Assembly: GCA_036346355.1 (NCBI GenBank)
Contig: CM070571.1
Span: 48,814,293-48,878,292, forward strand
Source: Rhipidocladum racemiflorum
Taxonomy: Eukaryota > Streptophyta > Magnoliopsida > Poales > Poaceae
DNA length: 64,000 bases
Direction of reading: 5' to 3'
Program-made: the position numbers and the translations under genes
The notes under the pieces: generated by a model
Seen by the model: only the letters and a program-made list of their open reading frames with translations
Databases searched by the model: none
Told to the model about the DNA's origin: nothing
In this document: positions 44,264 through 55,416 of the stretch, piece by piece
How positions within the stretch are numbered: position 1 is the stretch's first letter
How the letters are laid out: the number at the start of each line of letters is the position of its first letter

Positions 44264-44473
44264 TTGTTGTTATTGATGAATGCTGCTTTATTGCAAAATA
44301 ACCATGACAGCCATTCCATTGGAATAAGCCATGCATATAGTAATAGCTTTGCATTCTGTGTAGAACTTGTTGAGTGCTTTATGTACTCACCTCTTACAAC
44401 AACACAAACATCAGCTGAGGAAGAATCAACGCCAGCTTTGGAGGAGGGGTACCAGGAGGAGCCGACGCATTAG
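44264..44473 (+). CDS. LTR-encoded block 2 (LTR-C version)
   Basis: The conserved part is 44396-44473: TTTQTSAEEESTPALEEGY, then QEEPTH and a TAG stop, corresponding to the LTR-B block at 23023. In LTR-C the frame is open further upstream to an ATG at 44264, whereas LTR-B has a stop there, so the upstream part is not supported as coding. It could be a terminal exon. Confidence 0.35.
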   Translation: MLLLMNAALLQNNHDSHSIGISHAYSNSFAFCVELVECFMYSPLTTTQTSAEEESTPALEEGYQEEPTH

Positions 44474-45749
44474 GATGCGAGCCCAGTCAGTTTCCTATGG
44501 CATATTGATTGGTCACCATGAGTTCTATTTATTTTGCACTTCAATTTTCTTTATTTGAGACTTGCCTTGCAAGGCGTATTATTGTAAGTTGACCATGAGG
44601 TCGACTCAACAGATTATATTATTAATTGGAATTTTATTTATATTTCCGCTGTGTATAATTGTGATATTCATCTATGTTGAGATAGTGTGCACTAGAGTGA
44701 TCTTGGACTAGTGTGGAATACACCGAGGGTTCGGGTTTGCACATTTGGGTCCCGATAGTAATGCTGCATTGGACAAATGTATGGTGAGGGAAAAGCTAAC
44801 CCCTTCTCCCAACAAAATCGCCCAAAGGGTGTTGGGTCAAGGATGCCATCTAGAGGGGGTGAATAGGCGGCTTTAAAAATTTTCTCTACAAATAATTACT
44901 CATCTAAGTACCCCCTAAGTCAAAACCTAAACAATAATTGATACGAAAGCGATAAACTATAGTTTTGACAAATAAAGCCTAAATCAACTAGGGTTACTAA
45001 GTGCACTAACTAATTAAGTCTCTACTCAAGCATTGAAATCCTAATGATAATCAAGAAATTTAATTCTAGGAAAGTAAATTGCAATAATGTAAATAAAGAA
45101 TTGCTAAAGAACACAAAGAGACACACCGATCTTTTACTGTGTTGTTCGTAGACTTGCTGGTCTCCCCTAATCCACGTTGAGGCAAGCCCAAACCACTTTG
45201 GACTGGTTCTACGAATTGAGCACCCGCCTCGATTCCACTAGTGGTAGCTCTTTCCCCCTTCGGTTAGGTGAGCTCCAACCTTCACAACTCGCCATGCCTT
45301 CTCACAACCTTCTTGAGAATATCATCGGACCACGATGCCTCCACGCCGTCTAGGTGTCGGCAAATACCAAGAGTATTAGGTCAAGTCTCTTGCTTGATCC
45401 TCACCAAGTGTAACACATGCACAAGGATGCTCAATCCTTTTCTAGATGCAACACATGCAACTAGAGACCTTCTCTCCTTGCTCACAAGGTGCAACACATG
45501 CACAATTGAGAGGAGAGGCTTGGACTAGCTCAAGAGAATGCAAATCAAAATGCTAAAGAATCAACACATGAAAAACTTTAGGTCAAATAGCACTTAAATC
45601 TCTCAATCATAACTCTATGTGCTCTTGAGCTTTTGCTCTCACAAGAATAACTAAAATGGGTGTTAGAATGGCTGCAAAAACCTCCCCATTCGACCTCATA
45701 TAAAACCCAAAGAAACTAGCCATTTGGGGCATTAAATGCACTGAAACTA

Positions 45750-46310
45750 GGTGTTGCTATAGTACCGCAGTACTACCGCCATGCAAAATGCAGTAGTACC
45801 GACCATCGGTAGTACCACTGTGTAAAAAGCTGTAGTACCACTGTTTCAGCAACAAAAACGATCATAACTTTTTAGTCTGAAGTTCGATTTAGGTGATCTT
45901 GGACTCTATGGAAAGCTTATCAAGAGGGCTACAATTTTCATCCTTTTTCAAGATTTAATCAACCGTAGATATTTCTAAAGAACACAAAAAATCCAATTAT
46001 TACACTCTTTGGAGAATATGTACCGGCAACTAAATAGCGGTACCACCAGACCGTTGGTAGTACTGGCCTTTGAACTATGGTAGTGCCAAGATTCAAACAT
46101 AGAGAAAAAATAAACTTCTACAAAATAACTACCGCACAAGTGCCATGTTACTACCGGACCTGCGGTAGTACCGGCTTTAACACATCGATAGTGCCGGACT
46201 GAGGAATTTTCCAAGAAACACATTCTCTGGAAAATAACTACCACTTCCAGGAGCGGTACTACCGGATTTTGGTAGTACCGGCCTCATCACGGTGGCAGTG
46301 CCGGTCATAG
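45750..46310. repeat. Palindrome-rich region (GGTAGTACCG motifs)
   Basis: Repeated GTAGTACCG and CGGTACTACC motifs in both orientations, for example at 45767, 45791, 45812, 46042, 46160, 46254 and 46272, often in inverted pairs such as ACTACCGGACC...GCGGTAGTACCGG. Analogous to the GGTCCGGCG palindromes at 32953-33720. Confidence 0.65.
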
Positions 46311-46678
46311 ATCAAAAGCAAGATTTCACGTAGAAATCTTCTTTTCAAATTTCAACGAAAAACTAACAAAATCAATTCTTGAGCCATGTGATGATCAACG
46401 CTTGATCATGACACTTTGCAAAACACATTTGCAAATGCTAATCACGTGCTCCATAAGAATTGCATAAACTTTAGCTTATTTTTCATAACACATTTCAAAT
46501 AAACCAATAACCTATGAGATTAATCCTCTAAGCCATGTGATGATCAACACAAGATCAAGTCAACTTGCAAACCACGATTGCAAGCCCTGTTCACATGCTC
46601 TAGGATTGAAACCCATAACCTTTTGCTTATTTGCAAAACACGTTTATAAATAACAAATCCAACTTAAACCAAGTGCAT

Positions 46679-46985
46679 GAGCCTTCTCCTTTTTGCAATA
46701 CATGCAAATCCAAAGCTTCATGCAAACACAAACATTTAATTCAAATGCATGAGCTCTTTCTTTATTTGTAACACATGCAAATGCTTGGCTCCATGCATAA
46801 ACTAACTAAACCAAATTGCATGAGCTTTCTCCTTTTTGCAATGCATGCAAATCCAAAGCTCCATGCAAGAACCAAATCAATTAAGATTCAATAAGAAGCA
46901 AGAAAGAGCTTTCACTATTTGCAACACATGCAAATACGAGCTTTATGCAAAAATCAAATCAAGAGGTGATCTAGTGCAAGTGGGA
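46679..46985. repeat. Degenerate tandem repeat, four copies of ~70-84 bp
   Basis: Units start near 46679, 46750, 46822 and 46906 with GAGC-TTTCTCC-TTTTTGCAA, then ACATGCAAAT...AGCTCCATGCA. Similarity between units 1 and 3 is highest. It lies inside the copia-type LTR. Confidence 0.6.
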
Positions 46986-48298
46986 TTGAGCCATCAACAC
47001 ATGATGAGACTCAAGCTGTAAGACTAGACCCCTCTTAATAGTATGGCAACCTAACTAGCAATCTAATCTCCCATCCAAACACCGAGACCGGTAAAAGACT
47101 AGGAACACATCCTTAGTCCAATTCTAGTCATACCTTTACCTCTAGAACATCCACTTGGAGTTTTTATGATTACCATTCATCTTCTCTCCAAGTTAGGTCT
47201 TCATTAGCTTCGAGATCCTCTCTTGACGCTCATCAACACATGATGATGTTCCTTGTCCCGAATCTTGACTTGATGGCTATCAACACATGATACCATCCAA
47301 ATCTTCATCATTGTTCGACTCAACCTGCTTTCACAACTCATGGAAATTAGTCCAACAAACATGGTTGTCCCAATCATCAATGCACCAATTAACACATAAT
47401 GGATGCCTCAAGATCCTTTGATCTATTTATTTAATGATTGATCACAACCCAAATCAAATGATTGAAAGATATTGATTTGTCTTTAGTATATTAATGCAAC
47501 TAATACTTTATATACCCAAGAACTTTCGATTATCCTTTAACCAATAAAGTGTACGTTCTTTGATAATTAATTGATAACCGATCACAATTTAAATTGACTT
47601 TAAATTGTTATGAGTATATATACCAACTACACAAGTTGCATACACTCATTTTGATAATTTCCCAGTAATGATCCAAATTATATGGAATTGATAGAGAGGG
47701 ATCAATACGATTTGAGACCATCAAGAGCTATAGAATAAACTCCCTTAAATGTGTGCATATAAATAATTGAACTTTGAATCATTATGCACATACTCAATTT
47801 AAGATTGCTTTGGAGTTTATTCTATATTTCCATGAGTATACTACAACTACCCATGTTTTATATATACTCAAGGATTTGTTTCTAAGTAATGATCCTTAAT
47901 GTATTTGGCAAGATGAAAGGGATCAATACTATTGAAACTTCAAAATAAAGAATGAACTCCCCCTAAATGTGTGCATTCAAATATATATGGACTTGGAAAC
48001 AACATGCACAACTTAAAGTGATGCTATGGTGGAGTTCGCCCTTTTTCTTGAATCCAAGAAATGCATCTAGAAATAGTAGAATTGTATTGGATGCGTACCT
48101 TTGGGATTTCCATTTTTCAATAAGATGAGACTTTGATATTTCCATCTTTTCATCCAAATGAGACTAATAAGAATTAAGCTCAACAAAAGAGTTAGTCTCA
48201 CAAAAAGATTATCATTAATTAACAATTGAGACTAGTCAATATTATGATTATCAAAAGGGTTAGCCTCATAATTAGGTTTGTCGTTAACACCAAAAACA

Positions 48299-49904
48299 AA
48301 TGAATGGAGCTTGAACTTTCAAAGGGGCATCGCTTGTGAGCCCTCTTAGCAGCATTTCGTCGATGCATGCTCATCGGCCAATCATGTGGACCCATTGTAG
48401 TCCTTAACTCCTCCCTTCATATTTAGCCAACAATTGGGAAAATGTTAATTTGTTCTTCTGTATTGGCTTACGTGGTGATAGAGGTCTTTCAGCCTTGTAC
48501 CACTTACCGACTAGAAGGTCACCCCTTGGTTTTATCATTCTGGAATTTTTACTTTCACGGTCGGTCTCAATCTGAATAGACCCGACTGTGATTTTGATAG
48601 TCTTGTTACCCCCATGGTGATCTTCATGCTGATCTTTTGAGTAGTTTTTGCCAACATTGATAATGAATGTATCTGGTCGGATTTAGCATCCCGTATCAAT
48701 TCTTTTCCCTTCGCCGAGTAACTAACCATGTTGACCATAGAAGGACTGGCATCCAGCTAAATCGTTGTCTCTTCAGTGAATTTTAATCGACCAACTTCTA
48801 TAGTCAATTGTATCAGCTGACGAAAAATATTGCAATCGTTAGTGTTGTGTGAAAAAGAATGATGCCACTTGCAATACCTTCGCTTCTTAATCTCTTCAGC
48901 TGATGGTAAAACGTGACCTTTACGCAATCGTGTAATTTTGTCTTGTAGTAGTAAATCAAAAATACGATCACATTTAGTTACGTCAAAAACATATTCAACT
49001 TCTGATTTAGTTTTAGTCGGACTTAGCCATGAACAAATTAAAGCTTTCTTGCTTTCCTTGACCCATTCGGCTATATTTACCTTGGCTTCGTCCTCATCGG
49101 ACGAGCTACCAGACTCATAGTCAATGAGGTTCACCTTAGGATTCTCTTTTTCCTTGTTACTTTTATACCTGTCTTTGAAGCCTTTATTTTCAAAGAAATG
49201 GCTCTCTTGAGCCGATACTTTGTATAATAGGTGACTCAAATCGGTGAACTATTGGCCACCAAACTTTTCCTTTAGAGGAGGAATTAGTCCTTGAAAGGCT
49301 AAGTCAGCCAATTGATTATTAGGTAGATTAACACTAAAGCATAGATTTCTAACCTCCCAAAACCATTTGATATAATCTATTACTGATTCCCAAACTTTTG
49401 TTGGACAGAGCTCAAATCCAAAATCCTTAATTCCAGGCTTTCGCAAAAAAAGTATTCGTGAAACTGTCTTTCCAAATCGGCCCAAGTATTGACCGAATTT
49501 GGTGGTAACATTGTAAACCAAGTGAAAGTTGCTCTAGACAAAGATAATGAGAACAACTTCACCTTCAACCAATCGGACTGATCCACTTCACCATATTGTG
49601 CAACAAAATGCCTGACGTGTTCCAGTGTTGTCGTGTAATCATCCCCCAAAAACTTTGTGAAGTTGGGAACCCTGTAGCCATTGGAATACAAGATCCAATC
49701 AATGTATTTAGGATACGGCTTTCGATAGCCGATAGTCTGTCCCTCTGTTTGTATACCGAGTTGATCCCGCAACACCGTGCTAATCGCTTCGACCTATTCG
49801 GTTTCTTTAGCCAATGAGGTGGCAGCTGTGAATGTGGTTGCTCATAACTGATGTTTTGTTTCCTCAATGTTGGGTCTGGTATTGGAACGAATGGCTCTGA
49901 ATAT
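48299..49904 (-). pseudogene. Tat-like Ty3/gypsy gag, distal part
   Basis: Read right to left in overlapping broken frames: YSEPFVPIPDPTLRKQ, WILYSNGYRVPNFTKFLGDD, DWLKVKLFSLSLSRATFTWF, LPPNSVNTWADLERQFHEYF, NNQLADLAFQGLIPPLKEKF, then EIKKRRYCKWHHSFSHNTND and LIQLTIEVGRLKF. The retrotransposon-gag fold and the RYCKWHxSFSHxTNDC stretch are typical of Tat/Grande-type grass gypsy elements. There are at least three frameshifts. The N-terminal half lies at 54896-55416, beyond a 5-kb insertion. The left end near 48299 meets the copia-type LTR. Confidence 0.75.
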
Positions 49905-50309
49905 TGTAACACCCCAATTTTTAAATGAAATTTGGCACTTTGGTGAATTTTTGGAATTTTCTAGAATTTATTTGGATTTATTTGGAATTTATTTGAATTT
50001 ATTCCCTTTTGAAATAATTAAATAATTTGATTTTAAAAATAAAATTTTGTTGGAAATATTTTATTTGAGTCCAAAATGTTCTAAAATATTTTCTAGAATT
50101 TTTCTAGAATTTTTCTGAGTGTTTTGCTATTTTTAATGAATTAAATGAATTTCTGGGAATTAATTGGATCATTTAATCGCTGGAAAAACCTAATCGGTTT
50201 CACTGTTCATCCGACCGGACCCGAGTCCGAGTCAGACTCGAGTCCGACCCAGACCCGACCGAGCCAGCCGTTCCGGTTGAACCCAGTCACCAAACCCTAA
50301 CGCGTGTGA

Positions 50310-50546
50310 CCGTTGGATCGAGATCCAACGGCCACGATCGCGCCACGTCGCCGAACCCAAGCCCGACCGGACCAGCCAGGTCGCCCGAGCCGGACACGAG
50401 CCCAAACCCCCGACCGTTGGATCTTGATCCAATGGCTCACGTGGAGCCACGTCACCCCAATCCGAATCCAATTCGGATTCCGCCGCCGCAGCCGTGTGGG
50501 CCTCGGTTTCCGCGGTTTTCACGGACGCCGAGGGGCCTATTTAATA
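50310..50546 (+). promoter_or_regulatory. LTR-B2 promoter: MSA-type palindromes and TATA-like box
   Basis: CCGTTGGATC/GA/GATCCAACGG at 50310-50331 extends to TCCAACGGCCA at 50324-50334, an exact YCYAACGGYYA match. A second palindrome at 50414-50435 has ATCCAATGG in its right arm. CTATTTAATA at 50537-50546 is the TATA-like box. Order and spacing equal those of LTR-B. Confidence 0.45.
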
Positions 50547-51257
50547 CGCCGCCGCTGCCAACGTGTTGCCGACTTACGTGCGCACCCGTAGCCCTAGACA
50601 ACGTCGTCTGAGCCGCCGCCGTTTTCCCGCGCGAGCTCGCCGTAGTTGGTTTGGCATTCCGCCATGGTTAATCACCGTTTCCGCCGCCGTCCGCCGTCCT
50701 CCGCCGCCGTTGAGCTCAGATCCGGAACAGCAAGGACCAGCCGCGTCGGAGGGGACCTTTCACTTCGCCGGAATCACGCCCAAACGCCGTCGGGCGTGTC
50801 GCCGTCCCTGTCTCCGGTGAACCAACTCCGCCGCTCGCCATCACCGTCGCTCGAGCTCCCTCCACCGTCCGATCCAGATCCGAGGGCCCAGATTCGTCTA
50901 CGTCATCCCCGGTGAGATCTCACGTGCTAATCTCCAGATCTATTTCCAACCGTTGGATTTAGATCCAACGGTTTAGATCGCGCCACGTAGCCTTAACCGC
51001 ACCGTGCTAGATCCAATCTCAGCCGTTAGATCTAGATCGTACGGCTAGCAGTAACCCACGTTTTAGCGTTAGATTAGATCTTGACCGTCCGATCAAGATC
51101 GAACGGTCCAGATCAGCCGAGTAGTTTTCCTATTGCGTTAAGCCAGATCTGATCTGGGCCGTTGATTTTCAAATCAACGGCCGAGATCCAGCCACGTGGC
51201 TGGGAGACTGACCGTCGCGGTCAGCGCGGCCACGCTGGTCGCCGCTGACATCAGCCG

Positions 51258-51385
51258 TGACGTCACGCGGGGCCCGCGTGTCAGCGACCGAACCAAACCG
51301 CACCATGACGTCACGCTGACGTCACGGTGGGGCCCGCGTGTCAGCCCACTCGGCTGAACCGTGTGCTGACGTCATGCTGACGTCA
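51258..51385. promoter_or_regulatory. Cluster of five TGACGTCA octamers
   Basis: Exact TGACGTCA at 51258, 51306, 51317, 51367 and 51378, mixed with GGGGCCCGCGTGTCAGC-type repeats. Two pairs are spaced 11 bp apart start to start, about one helical turn. The octamer is a bZIP (TGA-type) core site. It is downstream of the presumed start site. Confidence 0.45.
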
Positions 51386-51811
51386 CCAGAGGGGCCCACA
51401 TGTCAAAGGCACGAGCCGTGGACCGGGTCCACGGTGGACCGAGCCAAACCATGCGCCGGGTCCATGGACCCGAGGCGATGTGGCGGCCCCTGATTCGTCC
51501 ACGTGTCTTGCTGACACAATAAATTAATTCCCGAAAAAGAAAATGATTTATTAATTCGAATTATTGATTCAAAAAAGGATTCAAACTTCAAATGCTTATA
51601 ACTTTTGCGTTTCAACTCCAATTTGAGTGATTCAAATTTCTAAATTTTCATAAAAATGAGACCTACTCAAATATGAATTTTAATTAATTTTTGATTATGA
51701 ATATTTCTCTGTTTTTATTTAATTAATGTTTTCTTTAAACTTTAAACGGTTATAACTTTTGCATTTAAACTCCGAATTTGACGATTCCAGTTCCTAAAAA
51801 TTCATAAAATT

Positions 51812-52033
51812 ATGCTCTCTATGTTTATGGACTTTATTTGGATGTTTGGACAATTTTTTTTCTACTGTTTATTTATTTATTGCTATTTGCACGCTTTACG
51901 AGTAGACGTTGAAGTGCCCGAAGGCTTCGAAGGTGAAGTGTTGACCCAGGAGCCAGCTCAGGACCAAGATCAAGTATTCTTTGAAGGCAAGTTGTGCTTT
52001 GACCATGTTGATCCCATTTTGAAATTAATTTGA
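51812..52033 (+). CDS. LTR-encoded small ORF, block 1 (LTR-B2 plus copy)
   Basis: 73 codons: hydrophobic MDFIWMFGQFFFYCLFIYC, then RVDVEVPEGFEGEVLTQEP and a QDQDQVFFEGKLCFDHVD segment, ending TGA. It shows mostly synonymous change against the LTR-B copy. Function unknown; see 30777-31004. Confidence 0.4.
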   Translation: MLSMFMDFIWMFGQFFFYCLFIYCYLHALRVDVEVPEGFEGEVLTQEPAQDQDQVFFEGKLCFDHVDPILKLI

Positions 52034-53045
52034 TTTAAATTATTGCATGCTAGTTCAATTATAAAATGCTTTAATTAATTTTGGGAAATTAGTTAATTAC
52101 CTAGTTGATGTATGCCACCTTGACATAGATAATTGAATGCCATGAACCCCTTGTCACCCTAGTTGAGGATTTAATAGTTGGGCATTATTAAATTGCCAAC
52201 ATGGGAATTTAGATCGTTGTAGTATATTGCTTAGACCTGCTACGTGCTCACGACATGATTTGGACAATCAAATGTTAATATTGACTTAATGATATATTGA
52301 ACCTGTTTTGGAAAGGTATCATGTGTTGTGATGTTGAGGGCACGTGGTGCATGGTAATCAACTGGGGGTTTGATAAATAGATTTGGATCGGGGCATGTGG
52401 CAAGAAATGATCGGGTGGGCCAGTTGTGGCATCAGGGAGCGTTGTTTTGGTTCTTCGGGTAGTCTTGCCCTGGTCAACCTAAGGACTTAACCTTGCAAGC
52501 CTTTGAACTGAGTTAATCGTGCAACCACATGTCCGTAATGGGACGGACCTAGTTGAGTAAGTTACTAATAACTTGCATGTGATTCCTCGGGTGTCAACTA
52601 CACCCTTTGTGCGATGGCATGGTACCCGTCCAACGGTATGTCGGTCCCATACTTCGCCTTTGATAAGGGAAGGGATGGTGTATGGCAAAAACCGGAAAGG
52701 TTCACTTGCGTAGTTAGCCGTTTCCGAAAGGCTTTGTTACGATCACTCGCCCTTGTGGCGTTTGGCTGTATCTTGTGGGTAAAGTGCATAACCTCTGCAG
52801 AGTGTAAAATCTATTCGAATAGCCGTGTCCGCGGTATTGGACATTGCTCGGGGATTACAATCAAGGGTTAGACTTTCGTGAAAACAACTTGGACTTGGAA
52901 GGTTTGGTTTGGTTAATTGATGATGTTGATGGAAATGTGGACTAGGAATGGGAAAGATGTTTATTTAACTCTTCGAAAAGTTATTGATATTATACTTGTC
53001 TTTACTGCTTTCGAATCTACTTATGATACTTGTCAAATGCTGTTT

Positions 53046-54895
53046 TACTACGTGAAGATGTGTAGCTATTTCCCCTTCCCACATGCCGGCATCATGGTAC
53101 CTAAAATAAACAACATAAACACAAGCGTGAGTTCATCACTCAGCATGTATATTGCAATGGTACAAACATAAACAATTACATGGCTACAACAACTCACATC
53201 ATGTATATCATCTCATTCATGATCACAAATCATTATCATCATCATTATGTATGCAATGCGATGCGATGCTCATATCTCCTTGGAAACTCATACCGGTATG
53301 GTTGAGTACACACCCGTCGGTGTGCACCCTCTCCCCCCCTTCCATCCCGAAGATGGAGGGTGCCTACTCCTCGCTTCCCCACACCGCGGTGGATGGAATC
53401 ATGATGTAGGACTTACTCATTAGCTCTCCGGAATAGTCATAACTTTCTCACCGACCTTCCCCGGACTAGTTATGACTTTCTCACCGCCCGGGCCATGTAT
53501 CATGTCATGTATGCAATCATGCCAACATCATAAATCACTTGTACATTATCACATGGCATCATAACATAGTAAGCATATCCATCATATCATTGGCAATCAT
53601 TAAAGCATAGCATGTGAACATATCATGTAATAAATCTCAATCACAACCGATCTAGCAAACAATAACCCGCTACCCATTCCAATACACTTGCCTCAACCAC
53701 GGACGACGGATTGGCGAGATGTAGAAGGCACTCCCGGGGTCACACCACCTGCACATAGGTACCACACACTCACAATCATGTCCACAAAACAGTACGCAAA
53801 CCCTCTTCTACCTCGACATCGCCAACTACTCGCAAAACCCAAAAACAGAGTTTTTGTCCCGTCGGGACAGCAGCCTTCCAAAAGGCACAACTTGAGATCT
53901 GGGACTCCGAATCAATTAAACGAGTACATCCTCGCGTAGCTTAGGAAATTTCCTAACTTTTTATAAGTATATGGAAAGACCGATTCGGACCTTAAAGTGG
54001 TTTAATCTACAGAATACCGTGATCTGTTCCAATCACGTCACAGATTTTAATACGTTCGGTAAAACGATCATAACTTTCAAACGGCTGGGCGGAATTGGAC
54101 GTTCTTTATACCCATGGAAATATATTGAAATTACCTACAACTTCTTCAACAGACATAAGACCAAAATCCGAATCTAAATTGACGGAAACCCAAACCCTAG
54201 GTCGACTGCTCATGCTGCCCGAAACAGAGAACGTGGCAACTTCTAGATTTCATCTAATCTACTCAATTTCAGCACCACCAATTGATCTAAAAACATGATA
54301 ATGACCCTAAGAACAGTACCTAGACCAACCCCAAGGATTCCCATGGCCATACCTTCGCCCAACACACGAAAACCCAATGGATCTCCTCCCGGTTCTTCGC
54401 GATCTCCTTCCTCGCTCCAAATCCACCGGATCTCCTCGTCGCGGAGCGCTCCAATGGATGGGTCTTCGAGGTGCAGGAGTGGAGAGGCTACCCTAGGGCA
54501 GCAAGGGGTGGAGGAGAGGTGGTGGAGAGGTGGGGAGCAATGGGGGCAATGGGGGGCGCACGGCAAGAGGGAGAGGGGAGGTGGGGCGGCTAGGGCACAA
54601 GGGGAGGGGGCCGCACAAGGGGCTGGGTGGGGGCGCAATAAGGGGCAGGGGAGCCCCTTTTTACCAGCCCAAACAGGAATTCTAATCCTAAATGGACTCA
54701 TACTCCATCCCACCAAAGCCCATAACCCCTTCTCTTAGGCCCAAACTCACTCGGAAAGGCCCAAACTCCCGGAAACGGCCTGGAAACGCAAATAAACCTC
54801 ATAGCGTATGTTTTCAACCTCCAATTCCATATTTCATAATGTTTTTGACCTCATCATGCACATTAAATAAGGTTATGACACTCCGTGGTGTCACA
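53046..54895 (-). repeat. LTR-A fragment, minus sense, fused to LTR-B2
   Basis: Matches LTR-A from the ACGTG(T)AGAAGTGTG block (12680-type position) to the GTGGTGTCACA end at 54895. About 0.4 kb of the LTR is missing at the junction with LTR-B2. It contains the G-rich plus-strand tract (54460-54655). After 54895 the interrupted Tat-like gag resumes. Confidence 0.85.
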
Positions 54896-55416
54896 GATGC
54901 CATAGTGGGAACGGCAGCCAACGGCTTAGAATTGACCACTGGCTTCACTGTTTGAGTGTTCTAGGTGATGGAGTAGACTGGGTATGTTGGACAAGCTTGT
55001 ACGGGGTCAAGAGAAGTTCCGGTCGACACCATTTCTTGGACTATTTCCTTGACGCTATTGCTATCATCGGATTGAGTGTGGTTACCAAAGCCAACGATTG
55101 GTTTACTGAGGCATGATGTATAGCTTGATTAATCATATCCGATAGTTTCGCTTGCGCGGGTATATATTGGCTTACCTGTCAGTTGTCTGAAGTACCTGGA
55201 GCCTCCTTGCTGTCGAAGTTGACAGTCAGCAATGAAGTTTTCTGCATGACACCACATCGGGTTTTTTGGTAGCAGTTCAACACCATCTACTTGAACGCGG
55301 CCTTTTGATCTTTAATTTCCTTTTGCTCTTTGGGCGTTAAATCGTCCAGGGTGGGGAAAATTATTGCGTCAACATTGATGTCGGCCATCGAGGCAGATTT
55401 CCCTGAAGAAGACATT
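54896..55416 (-). pseudogene. Tat-like Ty3/gypsy gag, N-terminal part
   Basis: ATG at 55413-55415 (minus strand) gives MSSSGKSASMADINVDAIIF, then PTLDDLTPKEQKEIKDQKAA, a TAG, and further readable segments NCYQKTRCGVMQKTSLL and NFDSKEAPGTSDN with stops. It continues, after the LTR-B2/LTR-A block, at 49904. The family is inferred from the distal half. It is degenerate. Confidence 0.65.

Larger units (their letters stand above)
42009..44757 (+). repeat. 3' LTR of element C
   Basis: 2,749 bp, TGTAACACCCC to GGGTCCCGATA. It shares block order with LTR-B but lacks most of the CCAACGG palindromes; it keeps a TATA-like CTATTTAATG at 42559-42568 and both short LTR reading frames. It directly follows the integrase/chromodomain and polypurine tract of element C. 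The last 180 bp equal the 5' LTR remnant at 15412-15589. Confidence 0.9.
44780..48298 (-). repeat. Copia-type LTR (approximate ends)
   Basis: In minus sense it starts near 48298 with TGTTTTTGGTGTTAACGACA, a start I recognise from plant copia (Sirevirus-type) LTRs. It runs to about 44780, where AGAGGGGGTGAATAGG is found near the other end. It contains an array of CGGTAGTACCG-type palindromes (45750-46310) and a degenerate tandem repeat (46679-46985). No coding. It lies within a Tat-like gypsy sequence at its right edge and touches LTR-C on the left. I could not settle a target duplication. Confidence 0.55.
49905..53045 (+). repeat. LTR-B2, plus sense, truncated at its 3' end
   Basis: Starts TGTAACACCCCAATTTTT at 49905 inside the Tat-like gag and follows LTR-B block by block to about 53045, missing the last ~0.33 kb of the LTR. 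It is joined there to LTR-A. It carries palindromes at 50310-50331, 50414-50435, 50950-50971 and 51157-51182, a TATA-like box, five TGACGTCA octamers and the short frame at 51812. Confidence 0.85.

Noticed and set aside
44264..44395. Upstream extension of the LTR-C block 2 frame to an ATG
   Set aside because: LTR-B copies have an in-frame stop at the equivalent position, so only the downstream block has comparative support.
46679..46985. CRISPR-like spacing of repeats
   Set aside because: Repeats are degenerate, the spacers are not unique, and the sequence is a eukaryotic LTR.
44756..48303. Target duplication for the copia-type LTR (AAATG/AATGA words at both edges)
   Set aside because: Several registers are possible and none gives both a TG...CA LTR and identical 5-bp flanks.
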